Assembly: GCA_045589695.1 (NCBI GenBank)
Contig: JAZNPP010000025.1
Span: 1 to 50,743 of the forward strand
Origin: HGM04593 sp045589695
GTDB lineage: Bacteria > Bacteroidota > Bacteroidia > Bacteroidales > Bacteroidaceae
DNA: 50,743 bases
Reading direction: 5' to 3'
This document shows positions 11,401 to 19,820 of this stretch, one piece after another; the first letter of the stretch is position 1; every line of letters begins with the position of its first letter. A model generated the notes under the pieces. The model saw nothing but the letters and a program-made list of their open reading frames with translations, was not told where the DNA came from and ran no database searches. Made by a program: the position numbers and the translations under genes.

Positions 11401-14400
11401 ACACCGTACTCCTTCTTAAAGTCAGTCTTCGGATAGCGACCTTCCTCTCTTGCTTCAGCAGCCCTCTTGCTCATGGAGTACCCCACATAGCCGCTGTTGC
11501 CGCCGATAGTCCTGAACCTTGTCTCCTGTTCCTCCCTGAGCTCCTTTGCAAACGGCACAACAAGCTCGCGCACCATCTGCCTTGCCTCCTCCTTGGACAT
11601 CGGTCTTGTCCTGAAACGAATGCCGCTTTCCGCGTCTTGGGGATTTTCCGAAAAATTTTCACTCTCATCAAGAACTTTTTTGCCCTTATCGTAGGATTTC
11701 TCAACTCCTTCAAGTAACTTTGTCGCAGAAATAGAGTTGACAGAACGATTCAAAGGATTGTTTATGCCGTCATTCGGGGTAACAGTGGAGTCTTCTATCA
11801 ACTCTATTTTTGTTACCTCGTAACTATGGGGAGTGTTTGCTGTATTCGCGTCTCTGAACTCATGAATGGTAGTTTTTACCCTATAAGTCTTGCCGTCAAT
11901 ATTTACAGCACCATAAATGCGATGAACGAGTAAATCATTTCTGTTTACTCCATTCTCCGCACTTCTTTCTCCATTAACTCCCTTTGAATAATCTGCGTGT
12001 ATCTCCGCTTCAATAGAATTGCTTATAACATTAGGCAACTCTTTCAACACTGACAAATGAACTGCTGCATTTTCGCTCTTGTCAAAAGCAGACTTATCGA
12101 GGTATTTGCCAATAGCATTTTTGCTGATAACATATTTACCGGCATTCTCGGGCAAATCAAACTCCTTGCCTGTATAATTCTCGATAGCCCATTCTTTTGC
12201 TTTAGCGCGAGCCTCTTTTAAGTTGCCTGTAAAGTCGTGTCTCGGCACATTAACCACATTAACAACAGCTTCATTCAGCCCCGGAGCAACAATACCGCGT
12301 TTCTCCACAGCCTCAGCCTGTGTAGCGTCAAACTCCTGCGGTGTCCTTGAAACACGGAACATAGTCCTGTCCTTAATCTGCGCGTCGTTCTCGTTGAAGA
12401 AATCCCCTTCATAGCTGTCGCCACGCACATCATTCTCTTTGCTTCCTGTTTTCCCCTTTCCGCTTTCCGCTCGCAGATTGCTGTAGCTTGCCTTAATAAG
12501 GTTCTCAATATCCCTGTTGCTCAGTTTAAACCCACTCTTTGCAAGAAACGCCCTCACAGCATCAACAATCCAGTCCCAAATAGTCTTGTCGGAGTCCGTC
12601 AGATCCACCCCTTCGGCCAAGTGAGCCATATACTCATCCGCAGCCTTTCGGGTGTTGCCATTTACACCGGGATAATCCAAATAATAAGCACGCTGTTCCT
12701 CGCTCATCATCTCCCACACCTTATCGCAGAGAGCATTGAAATCCTCACCCATAAGAGCCTTTAAACCCTTATGAGCAACAACCTCATGAACAAACACGTC
12801 ATCAATCTCCTTCGCACTCCTAATGTTTGGAAGATACAGCACCACCTCATCGTTGTCAATCCAGCCGGTAACCTTTTTGCCTGCTTCAATAGCCCTTCGG
12901 GCAGCACTGTTCGTAATCTCATCCCCAACACCAATCAATCGCACCGGAACACCCGTCTCCTTCATCCACTTCTCAGCCCTCTTGCGCAGTGGAGCAGCCC
13001 TCATAGTCTCCTTCACATACGCCTTGCTCTCAATGCCGTTCACATACTTCTGCGTGAAAACCACATTTCCCTGCTTGTCATAGCGGGTAACAGAAGTCGC
13101 CTTGCCGTTTCCGTCATACTCCGTATGCTCAAAGAGAACACCCTCGTCGTAAGAATCAACAGCAATAACCTTTCCGTCACGCTCAATGGCAACCGTCGCC
13201 ACCTCGCCGCGCGAATTGTAGCTTGTTATCCTTTTGTCGCCGTTGTCAAGCATCTCCTCAACAGAGCGCGGTTCTTGGATTTCGGGAGCACTCTCACTTT
13301 CCTCTTTGCTCTTTCCTCTTTGCTCTTCACTTCTTTCGCCCCCAATTTCTGCAATTTCGCCACTTTTTTCTGCATTCTCTTGCGAATTAGAAACAGAGTT
13401 TCTATCTTCGCTCGCAGAAGACAGACCGAGTGGAAGAGCAGAAAGGGCTGCTGCCGACCCATCATTGGGAGAAAGTATGAGGAATTGCCCGCCCTCCCGC
13501 TCGGCCTGTCTTTGCATTTTTGCAAGACCTTTCTCATTCACCATTCTCCAGCCCACAATCTCTACAAAGTCTTTTTCTTGGTACACATCAAGTACCACAA
13601 CTGCATTCTGCTCTCCGGTTCTGATAGCAACTTTATAGTCAGGTCGTCTTATTGGCTGTGTAGAGCCTACCAAATTAGGATTATACAACGCAGAGCGTAA
13701 TATATTCCTGCTATCCTCCGGCTCTAATTCAACGTGAGTGTTACCATTCTTCTCAAAAACATTTTTCTTGATAACAACAGGCCTGCCGTTAGTACCTATC
13801 GCATTCGCTACATTTTCGGGTATTGCCGGCAACTGCACATTTCTTGTAGGAGTTTCAAAATCCTCATCGGTGATTTCGTCAATTGAATTCACCTCGTCTA
13901 CAATCAGTTTGCCGTCAGCATCAACCGAGTTACCGTGATTATCAGCATACACACCGCTTTGGCCGGGAGCATCAGTTTCACCCAAAGCGTTTTCAGTTTT
14001 CACCTCTCCGCTTTCAGTTCTTCCTTCGCCCTCGGCAACTTGGCCACCTACTTGGTCACTTGTCTGTGATACTGTTGAGTTGTCGGTTTCTCCGACAGGT
14101 TCGTTTATAGCTTCTTCTTGTGCAACTCCATTCTGGCTACCGCCTTGCACATCATCTGAAACTGCTCCTCTTTCGTTCCGAACTCCAACAGTTGGAGCTC
14201 CTGAGGAAGGAACAGATTGTTCGCCTTGCAGTACTTCACCGCTTCGGCCAATACTCTCGCTTTCTCTTGTGGTGTCATTTTTGTAAATTTCCGCTAAGTT
14301 ATCATAATATTCCTTCTCGTCAAAGCCTTCGAACTCTCTTGTTAAACGCGGTAGCAAAGTCTCTTCGTAAACATACAGCTCTTCAAGGGTCATATTGAAT

Positions 14401-17400
14401 GTACCCATGGCCCATGCTTCCGCTTCAGCTCTCTGCTGTTCGATATTCTCCGCCTCCCTTGCTTCACGGCTGTTCTTTGCGTACGAACGCGGATTGCCCT
14501 GTGAGAGAACATCTATAATAACATTCCTCACATCCTGCATGTCGCCTGTAAAGCCCAGCGCCTTGAGTTCACTATCATAATTCTCCATGATGCTCTCAGC
14601 CGCCTGCTCAATGGTTACACCCTCGTTAGAGATAACACCAACCAATTTAGACTGCTCCTCATTGGAAAGACCCGTCCCCCTCTTGAAGCTCTCCGGAGTA
14701 ATCTTCGGCAAATGGCTGGCTATAAACTCTTCCTCAGTCTCCTTGACTACATCAGGATTGATATTCTCCACCGCCTCGCGTGTCTCACTGCGTGTTATCT
14801 CCGCTTCACGCTTGGCAACCTCATTCCAATAGTCAATCTTCGCCTGTGCCGCCTTCTTGTCCTCTTCCCATTTTCGGTTAGCCTCTTCCCACTTGTCAGG
14901 GTCAAGTCCCGCGTCAGGCTCCTTGTCATACTTCTTGCGTTCCGTCTCAGCTTTCTTACGGTTGTTGTCAATCATCTCCGCACGCTTCTTGTCATTTGCC
15001 ACCTTCTGCACGAAGTATTCATGCGTCCTCTCTACAGGCATATCAGTGAACACAATATCGCCTTTCTTGTCCGTAGGCATCATAGAAGAGTAGTCTGTGC
15101 CGGCAGGTATCGTCACACGCTTGCCGTCGGTTATCGCATCCACCGAGCCGTCAGCATTCCTGCTGGCAACCTCATAATTAGTACCGTCCAAGCGGAAGAA
15201 GTCCGGCACATCAGGCAACTCCGCAGGAGCGCTTTCATCTTTCATCTCTCCACTCTCCACTGCTGTGGGGGCCTGCACACTGTCCGCTCCGGCAGGATTA
15301 GCCTTAATAGCAAAGTAGCTGTTCAGCATCTCCTCAACCGCAGGGTCTCCCATTGCCACATCCTTGACACTTCTGCCACCTATGTAATCCTCAATGCTCT
15401 CGTCTGCCGGAATGCCAAGAATGCTTCTTATTCCATTCTCCGCATCCTGCAATTCAGGGCTGCTCACCGGGGTCTGCACTGCCTCCTCCTGCTGTATCTC
15501 CATCTCCGCAGCATCGAACATAGTTCTCCACTCATTGTCGATATCAGCCCTTGCAGCCGCCTTCACCGCCTCTGCGTTCTGCACGGTTATCTTACCTACA
15601 ATCTTCCAAGGTGTTGTCTGCTCCTCTCTTCCGTTGGGATGAAGCACATATACAATCTCCGAAGAGTTGTCATAATCGACAGTGTTGTTATCGTTCAGAA
15701 CAATCTCACCGTCTGTAATGAACAGTTCTTCATCCCTATCGTTAATGAAAGAATAAACCACGCCGTTGTTCGAAACCTTCTCAATCGACGAGTCGCTCTC
15801 CCTGTACGCACGTGCCTTGTCGTCTCGGAACTTGTCTCTCACGCCCTCGAATTTCAGTTTCGCCGCCTGATATGCGGTAATAGCATCTGCAATATCCTTA
15901 TTGCCATGTGATACCTCGTCAGCGCTCCTCTCACCCATATACTCCTCTATGCTGCCTTCCGTCACACCCAGCAGTTTTTTTGCCCTCTCTTCTGTGGCAA
16001 TCATCTCCTTGTATGCTCTGTCCGCTCTTTTAGGAGACGCCACTTCCGCATACGCAGTGCCGTACACATCACTGTACACATCATACAGCATCGGGTCTAT
16101 GAAATTCATTCCTTCAGCGAAAGCGTCCTTCACTCCTCTTGCCGTTCTCCATTGCAGAGAATACACCGCATATTCAAGAGCCGCCTTCTTCTGTTCCGAC
16201 GAGAGGCGTTCATTCTTGTAAACATCGTTCAATGTCTTCTCTATGTCCGTCAGCTGTCCCACCATAAGGCTGCGTGTCAGGTCATTCCACTCATTGGGGT
16301 TGTCCTGCCACAACTCATAGCCTTTCGCTTCAGCCTTCTGCATCTTCCATCGCTCCTGCGCTCCCACCTTGAAAGCACCGTCCGCGGCACCCGCAGCAGT
16401 GTTTATAGCCGACATCGTCACGCCGGGCACCGCAACAGCAATAGCCACCGACGCAAGGTTCTTCCCATTGAAGAAGTCTTTCAAATTAGAGTCACCTACA
16501 AGAGCCGGCTCAAGCAACCCCACATGCACCTCTTCAAGGAACTCCTCTATAGGTCCGTTCCACTTAGTCTTCTCCATGAATTCGCCGAACATCTTGCCTG
16601 TCTTGCTCTGCGCCAGGTTATCAATCCAGCCGAGCAGCTTAGTCCCCTTGCCGGCCTTCTGCAACCATTTGAACGGAGCGCTCGCATATCCCGCCCTAAT
16701 CATCTCAGAAGCATTGTCAAGCATCTTCTTAGTAGCCTCCTTGTATATAGCCGTTCCAAGTCCTTCAGCATTCTCATGGCCTCTATATTCAATATCACCG
16801 GCAACATCCCTGCCGTATGTCGCATCACCTGTCGTGCGTTCAATGACACCGGCCCCCAACGATGGCAGACCCGTAGTGAACGCCATTCCCGTACCACCTA
16901 CAACACCGCCTGCTACACGGCCAAGAGCTTTCGCCCCTTTCCACGCCGCCCTTCTGGCAAAATTCTTCGCTCCCTTCTCGCCTATTTTCTTCAAGGCAAG
17001 TTTTCCAAGCTTGTCCGCCGCCTTACTTCCAAGCCCCGAGAGAGGATTGACGAACATCTCAATCATGAAAGGCACGGACTCGCCGAAGCTCTTTCCGGCT
17101 TTGTCCCACGCCGTCAGCTCATCCTCGTACTCCTGCGCCACGGCACGCTGCATAACCACAGCCTCAAGCAGAGCCCTCTCCGCCTTCGTCAAAGACTCTT
17201 CTCCCTCTTTCTCATACTTCTCCGCTACACGTTTCAACGTGCTTGCATCCTTTACAAGCCGGTTGGCTGTCCATGTGTCAGCCTTGCCAAGCGCCTTTGT
17301 CATTGCGTCAAAGAAATTCCCGCTCTCCGCGGCCTGTATTATATCGTTAATCTCATTGAGCTTCCTTCCCGCCGCTGCAAGAGCATCGTTCTGCTCCTTT

Positions 17401-18326
17401 GAATAAACTCCCTCTTTGCTGATGTCAAGAGAAGAAGTCGGGACGCTTCCCCTCAATGCGTCAGCCTCCGCAACAGGCATCTGCATTATTGCGTCCTTGA
17501 TGAAACCTCCGACGCCTCTGTTCTTCCGGTACTCATCATGCATCTTTATGTCCTCGACCCTTTGAGCCTCCATCAAGTTTGCCACTCTTTCTGCCAAATC
17601 ACCATACTGTCCTTTAAGGTCTTGCTTGTTCATCTCGGAGTAAGCACTCTCAATCTCTTCCGGAGTCTTGCGTATGCTTCTTGCATACATAGGCCTGTCC
17701 ACCTCCTTATTAGAGAAGTATTCCTTCATCTGTCCCACCGACACGCCGTTGTAAACCTTAGCGTCATCTACGGCCGTGACAGCCTCCATATAGCCGTCAA
17801 AAGAGCCCTCGGGAGTATAGTATCTGCCGTTATGCTTCACCACATCCGCTCTCGGAGCAGTGATATTCTTGCGAGCCTTCAGCGAATAATAGTCATCCTT
17901 TCCTGCAGCTCCCAAGAACACATCCTCTGTCGATATCTTCGGTGCTGTCCACTCCCGGTGCGGAGCAAAACTGAAAGCCTTCTCTTCTTCCGGTTTCACT
18001 CCCGGTCTGTAAAGTACCGGAGTATCATCGCCGACAGGCTTCTCAAATCCGGACATAACTTCATATCCTGGCACCTTCGCCTCCTTATCCAGCCCCAGCT
18101 GTTCACCCGTGAACGCGTATTGCGATTTGTCAATCTCCGGAGCTGGTTCGATTCCCAATTTTGCGCTGAAACTTTCATAATCTCCGACATCGTATGTATC
18201 AGAGATTGCATCGTATAAATTCCTCCTCTTTGCATCATCGGCTATGTTTGCAGAAAAACTTTCAAAATCGCCTAATTCATAGTCGTTTGACAGTGCATCG
18301 TACAGTAATCTTCTTTTATCTTCCAT
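5418..18326 (-). CDS. Giant polyvalent virion protein, 4,302 residues, multiple enzyme-like domains
   Basis: A single uninterrupted 12.9-kb frame. In order: two N-terminal repeats LYDAxSxxYxxGDxESFSA (residues about 8-55); helical region with glycine-rich hydrophobic stretches (about 405-650); acidic repeat modules (about 780 and 966); low-complexity linker (about 1350-1470); an MuF-C/BECR-like domain (about 1500-1630); an RHS-like strand region (about 1690-1760); a metallopeptidase-like HEVVAH site at H1847; an LPD3-like nuclease-associated region (about 1990-2190); a WHHTSKFGNRTTFY module (about 2328); a second HEIQH zinc-peptidase-like site at H2686; a barnase/EndoU/RelE-type nuclease-like domain (about 2880-2970); long coiled coils (about 3030-3400); and an LPD38-like helical end with a hydrophobic segment (about 3921-3950). 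Such polyvalent proteins are thought to be injected with phage DNA. Roles of single domains are inferred from motifs only. It follows the coiled-coil gene by 2 nt. Confidence 0.8.
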   Translation of the reverse strand: MEDKRRLLYDALSNDYELGDFESFSANIADDAKRRNLYDAISDTYDVGDYESFSAKLGIEPAPEIDKSQYAFTGEQLGLDKEAKVPGYEVMSGFEKPVGDDTPVLYRPGVKPEEEKAFSFAPHREWTAPKISTEDVFLGAAGKDDYYSLKARKNITAPRADVVKHNGRYYTPEGSFDGYMEAVTAVDDAKVYNGVSVGQMKEYFSNKEVDRPMYARSIRKTPEEIESAYSEMNKQDLKGQYGDLAERVANLMEAQRVEDIKMHDEYRKNRGVGGFIKDAIMQMPVAEADALRGSVPTSSLDISKEGVYSKEQNDALAAAGRKLNEINDIIQAAESGNFFDAMTKALGKADTWTANRLVKDASTLKRVAEKYEKEGEESLTKAERALLEAVVMQRAVAQEYEDELTAWDKAGKSFGESVPFMIEMFVNPLSGLGSKAADKLGKLALKKIGEKGAKNFARRAAWKGAKALGRVAGGVVGGTGMAFTTGLPSLGAGVIERTTGDATYGRDVAGDIEYRGHENAEGLGTAIYKEATKKMLDNASEMIRAGYASAPFKWLQKAGKGTKLLGWIDNLAQSKTGKMFGEFMEKTKWNGPIEEFLEEVHVGLLEPALVGDSNLKDFFNGKNLASVAIAVAVPGVTMSAINTAAGAADGAFKVGAQERWKMQKAEAKGYELWQDNPNEWNDLTRSLMVGQLTDIEKTLNDVYKNERLSSEQKKAALEYAVYSLQWRTARGVKDAFAEGMNFIDPMLYDVYSDVYGTAYAEVASPKRADRAYKEMIATEERAKKLLGVTEGSIEEYMGERSADEVSHGNKDIADAITAYQAAKLKFEGVRDKFRDDKARAYRESDSSIEKVSNNGVVYSFINDRDEELFITDGEIVLNDNNTVDYDNSSEIVYVLHPNGREEQTTPWKIVGKITVQNAEAVKAAARADIDNEWRTMFDAAEMEIQQEEAVQTPVSSPELQDAENGIRSILGIPADESIEDYIGGRSVKDVAMGDPAVEEMLNSYFAIKANPAGADSVQAPTAVESGEMKDESAPAELPDVPDFFRLDGTNYEVASRNADGSVDAITDGKRVTIPAGTDYSSMMPTDKKGDIVFTDMPVERTHEYFVQKVANDKKRAEMIDNNRKKAETERKKYDKEPDAGLDPDKWEEANRKWEEDKKAAQAKIDYWNEVAKREAEITRSETREAVENINPDVVKETEEEFIASHLPKITPESFKRGTGLSNEEQSKLVGVISNEGVTIEQAAESIMENYDSELKALGFTGDMQDVRNVIIDVLSQGNPRSYAKNSREAREAENIEQQRAEAEAWAMGTFNMTLEELYVYEETLLPRLTREFEGFDEKEYYDNLAEIYKNDTTRESESIGRSGEVLQGEQSVPSSGAPTVGVRNERGAVSDDVQGGSQNGVAQEEAINEPVGETDNSTVSQTSDQVGGQVAEGEGRTESGEVKTENALGETDAPGQSGVYADNHGNSVDADGKLIVDEVNSIDEITDEDFETPTRNVQLPAIPENVANAIGTNGRPVVIKKNVFEKNGNTHVELEPEDSRNILRSALYNPNLVGSTQPIRRPDYKVAIRTGEQNAVVVLDVYQEKDFVEIVGWRMVNEKGLAKMQRQAEREGGQFLILSPNDGSAAALSALPLGLSSASEDRNSVSNSQENAEKSGEIAEIGGERSEEQRGKSKEESESAPEIQEPRSVEEMLDNGDKRITSYNSRGEVATVAIERDGKVIAVDSYDEGVLFEHTEYDGNGKATSVTRYDKQGNVVFTQKYVNGIESKAYVKETMRAAPLRKRAEKWMKETGVPVRLIGVGDEITNSAARRAIEAGKKVTGWIDNDEVVLYLPNIRSAKEIDDVFVHEVVAHKGLKALMGEDFNALCDKVWEMMSEEQRAYYLDYPGVNGNTRKAADEYMAHLAEGVDLTDSDKTIWDWIVDAVRAFLAKSGFKLSNRDIENLIKASYSNLRAESGKGKTGSKENDVRGDSYEGDFFNENDAQIKDRTMFRVSRTPQEFDATQAEAVEKRGIVAPGLNEAVVNVVNVPRHDFTGNLKEARAKAKEWAIENYTGKEFDLPENAGKYVISKNAIGKYLDKSAFDKSENAAVHLSVLKELPNVISNSIEAEIHADYSKGVNGERSAENGVNRNDLLVHRIYGAVNIDGKTYRVKTTIHEFRDANTANTPHSYEVTKIELIEDSTVTPNDGINNPLNRSVNSISATKLLEGVEKSYDKGKKVLDESENFSENPQDAESGIRFRTRPMSKEEARQMVRELVVPFAKELREEQETRFRTIGGNSGYVGYSMSKRAAEAREEGRYPKTDFKKEYGVTDKELKALVDAGIVSDKEWHHTSKFGNRTTFYGFENGGAVDFFNENRERVKEAVKNGTLNELLPEFQKAADAFDDAEIERYRRETQEQRLREEKRAEYNAYVKSMLPEMYTAENGVIIRLNGSPDDYSWKGELNGETLTKRHGKSTRDAAFAELREHLREVIPSFNEWAGKDSGIRFRFVGEKGAANLDNVEEATTRLDNLAVAHEMETAGKEAKAIKLATGWERGADGKWRYETEDALIKETPMQKVARLKEEYQPIDKEFDRLSQATAVPLKRGASEEEKARRKELNKRRAKVAKEWSKKRGEIWDAEQTVRGLTVADLIGEDNELLKAYPELADMQVSFVNNTDFIERGYNGFYDGSSIWINPNAKDVQSTFVHEIQHAVQEIEGFARGSNVERFADVRGAVLDSLNFMTDGDLLKGSAISDVQSLRDALDKNIPYTEVSVKEGYAENLQKVARKYGYENIDALVEDFTNMPSAFEQYLRTAGEVESRNVQERMNMTPEERRNSLAAETEDVARKDQIFIYDALKSAMNVDDLFAKMNENAEPIVPRLLTEEVWENEIRDKRFKTPIGDVKLGENQYKKNKGKGREREFGMIIPTLERPDFIFEEVAHEEGAERQTKYVFAKAFYDNEGNKHVYYADVSVLKDGMEAVTSSHHLRDKQVLKKIRKEQMLWNRFASDSMSSAQGGSTDQSNALSADKGSDNSSNTQEGETRFRTVEEAADSSIDDVPTQPMTLMERLTNSLLEVSAKNKENLDLRRNALRTFGRDLENLLKLMRAQREYDKSTVDTLVKLAKMYFKNAQLLGEVDTYTMGRVLSLINNVVGKRDVTASAAKLVDILLDAHTKALKGVLDKAEKAKAKKVNAAGVEVMGSLDKYAQEMTEVYKDAKGWDIKLLDESISESENRLAEADAEVRRVLGIGENDDIDKVVDGYVSRSDSADGAVDAYKHERARLEGFDLAREYREKIHHAEVEIATLKQELKDAETEYRSGLLNGKELKEFRKATQEAIMQAKAEMIEGYHDVIKRFTSDVAQGRTRAKAFVQEQIDRAREIQHNANSDMEGHPADAQGEKPDAWNNSAMRWAMSAMLTFQGMLKKFGEKAVDGKGYLYNRFMPQATQAADKEFKGKVAARLVIETELKRIFGEKMSIEEFLKLSREKGVAITYKEAGVEKSFELGKGQMLYIYMVNKMSDGKMKLRKMGITEELVEEIAGKLDPKMIGFADWVQNTLLSDLRGKYNAVHERMFGAPMAAIENYFPIKIRKEARGERGDVSQQYAEENISTVTGSIIKRSKNATALDLSADAMSVLIEHIDNMEHWAAFAEFNRDLNTLLNYRHFQNQVKNMTSVRYGSGDVLWRNFREVASIVAGTYRPSNSEIDKAVLNIAKGLTRSKINFRGYTALKQVLSAPAFWNEAGVEELAKCYANPMGSCMWAMENLPGFAERWKGRTMGNEKLLADDNDWKIWRTKFVENATKWGMTPNAAIDALTVAQGARAVYLTKLKKFKKAGYTEQRAHEKAIQAAAEAYNETQQSSEGAYISPLQVSGTIGSAIFSTFKNNNFGYTRKTIQAIANINRKRKKGYKEKAIEFMTKQMVRDGLTEEQAKRFATQLYNKSLYKDVADAALFGVGLGLLWEFGGSAIYLIMGDDDEEKEKLAEEIAIRGGLGALQGIPGGEMLTSAVFAIKEGDAKMFRLPQLVAVSDVMNVAQALDTDWVKGATDLINMFIAMGVGVNMQTFTDWYAAARDIDGATPEEIGMFVLRFLAAPQSQTEKLRVDDALEDNGERAEEAMRQYVEYKTRKATPLTGWMYSDEGQAKAWERYSRRFKGLLDERIESVVEDSTAFDLYYDNASPLLKEKLDGMRKDYLSKDKKEEMRKADVTIDDVVNNTLWGKNPKNEVYYGMTNSKDIDEDFLLKESFAKYQETFTAWNKLRGEARAEYSKTHKKELEVYDKVKPYINRMNNARSQMKTDPNRAAHLMIQVRRKRREAINLINNYRKNE

Positions 18327-18328
18327 CT

Positions 18329-19282
18329 TTAAAAGCCTTTTACCTGTTTCTTTCCAAAACCTTCTATAACCATCTTCTCTCTTGGTTTTTGGCTATAACC
18401 ACCTTTGGCCGTTTTTCTTACAGTCTCTTCAGTATAAGGTTGTCCGAAATCGTCAATCCCATTCTTTGTAGTTACAACCTCAACAGGGTTGTCTACCCAT
18501 GTACCCTCTTGCCGTGCATATATTTCGGCCTCATCCTTTGAATTAAAATAATGCTCCCCGCCATTTCGGTCATACGCTCTGAATTGCATTGCACCCTTCG
18601 CAGTAACCTCTCTTGTCTTCGCATTCTGTCTCTGCACCTCTTCAAGAGCCTGGTGGTGTCGCACATCTTCAGCAAGCTTGTCTCTGTAGTATGCATTCTT
18701 CTCCGCTCTTTCATCTTCCTTCCTCTGTCTCTCCTGCTCGGCGTTCTCCATTGAGAGTTCATACTTCATCCTCGCATTATGGTCCTTCGCTTCAGCTTCA
18801 CGAGCCTGCATCTTAGCCTTCGCCCACGCTTCCACCTGTGCGGCATGCTCGTCCCTCAGCTTGGCGAGACGTTCATTGGCAATCTGCGTCTGGGGCGTAA
18901 AAGCCTCCGTCTTCCACGCTCCGGCGGCATTCGCTCCTATCTGCGCTCCCAACTTTGCGAGGTCTCCGAGTATCGCCATGTCACGCTGCATCTTAGCACG
19001 CTTCTTCTCCTTCTCCATGCGTGCCTCGGCTTGCCCCGAGAGCTCGTCAATCTTATTCACGAGCTGCGGCGTCTGCCACCAGCCGCCAGTATACTTGAAC
19101 TCTTTCTTCTTCTCCTGCGGCGGGTAATAAGAAGCCCCTCCGGCCAGCACCCTTGCCTGTGCCTGGTCGCCACCCATAGGCGTCTGCGGCACCTTTACTG
19201 CCTCAGTTTCAGTTGGCACTATACCCTCCTTCTTCTCCAGTTCTTCGGCAGAATCACCATTCATTATATCGTATAGGCTCAT
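18329..19282 (-). CDS. Coiled-coil internal virion / ejection protein
   Basis: A 317-residue protein. I chose the ATG at 19282 (MSLYDIMNGDSAEELEKKEG) because it follows the upstream gene by 4 nt; the longer frame to 19357 would overlap that gene and begins with unlike sequence. Residues about 70-220 are a long, highly charged coiled coil rich in A, K, E and R, broken by an alanine/glycine segment LAKLGAQIGANAAGAW. The C-terminal part has a small strand region AMQFRAYDRNGGEHYFNSKDEAEIYA and ends in a basic GFGKKQVKGF. The position between a gp14-like protein and a giant protein, directly before the portal, matches the middle member of podovirus ejection protein sets. No sequence family is recognised with certainty, so the role is inferred from order and composition. 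Confidence 0.65.
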   Translation of the reverse strand: MSLYDIMNGDSAEELEKKEGIVPTETEAVKVPQTPMGGDQAQARVLAGGASYYPPQEKKKEFKYTGGWWQTPQLVNKIDELSGQAEARMEKEKKRAKMQRDMAILGDLAKLGAQIGANAAGAWKTEAFTPQTQIANERLAKLRDEHAAQVEAWAKAKMQAREAEAKDHNARMKYELSMENAEQERQRKEDERAEKNAYYRDKLAEDVRHHQALEEVQRQNAKTREVTAKGAMQFRAYDRNGGEHYFNSKDEAEIYARQEGTWVDNPVEVVTTKNGIDDFGQPYTEETVRKTAKGGYSQKPREKMVIEGFGKKQVKGF

Positions 19283-19286
19283 ATCA

Positions 19287-19814
19287 TCAAAGATTAAGGG
19301 GTTTTTTCTCTGCTCCTTCCTTTTTCCAATCAATGCCCTGCAGCGAACTTGTAGCAACGCCTATGCCGCTATTGATAAGGCTCGCTCCCGCCTGCTGCCT
19401 CGAGTCCTCAATGGACATCTGCTGCTGATTGAGATTAGCGTCCATCGCCAGTTTCTGCGCATCTATAGCCTGCCTGTCCTGCTCGCCCTGTGCCGCAATA
19501 TCGCCCACCACGTTGCCGTAGGCTTCAGCTCCCGCCTCCGCAACAGCCTGAGCCTGCTCTGCCGTTCCGCCCGTAATGGCCTGCCTTGCCCTCGCCTCCT
19601 TAGTCCTCTCCGCATATTCATTCCTTACTTTCCTCAATGCATTCTGTGCCTGCGCCGTGTTAAGGTAATCCTGATAATAATTCCTCATATACCACGCATT
19701 GTTTGCGGCCTTCTGTTCCGCCTGCAGCTCCTCTGCCCTCTTTGCGGCCTTAGCCTGCTGCCATGCTCCATATCCGGCGCTCGCAAGCCCTCCCACCGCT
19801 CCAATAATACCCAT
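19287..19814 (-). CDS. Small internal virion protein, T7 gp14-like
   Basis: A 175-residue, alanine/glutamine-rich helical protein. The start MGIIGAVGGLASAGYGAWQ gives a short hydrophobic N-terminal segment, the hallmark of gp14-type internal core proteins that insert into the outer membrane at infection. An ATG two codons upstream (19820) is equally possible. The body (residues about 30-150) is one long helix with QAKAAKRAEELQAEQKAANN and QAQAVAEAGAEAYGNVVGDI, followed by QQMSIEDSRQQAGASLINSG. It is the first gene of the leftward virion operon. Homology to gp14 is inferred from size, composition, hydrophobic start and gene order rather than residue identity. Confidence 0.65.
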   Translation of the reverse strand: MGIIGAVGGLASAGYGAWQQAKAAKRAEELQAEQKAANNAWYMRNYYQDYLNTAQAQNALRKVRNEYAERTKEARARQAITGGTAEQAQAVAEAGAEAYGNVVGDIAAQGEQDRQAIDAQKLAMDANLNQQQMSIEDSRQQAGASLINSGIGVATSSLQGIDWKKEGAEKKPLNL

Positions 19815-19820
19815 TATCAT

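Noticed and set aside
5418..18326. Giant protein as an N4-type virion RNA polymerase
   Set aside because: The size would fit, but none of the T7/N4-like polymerase catalytic motifs could be found, whereas peptidase- and BECR-like motifs are visible.
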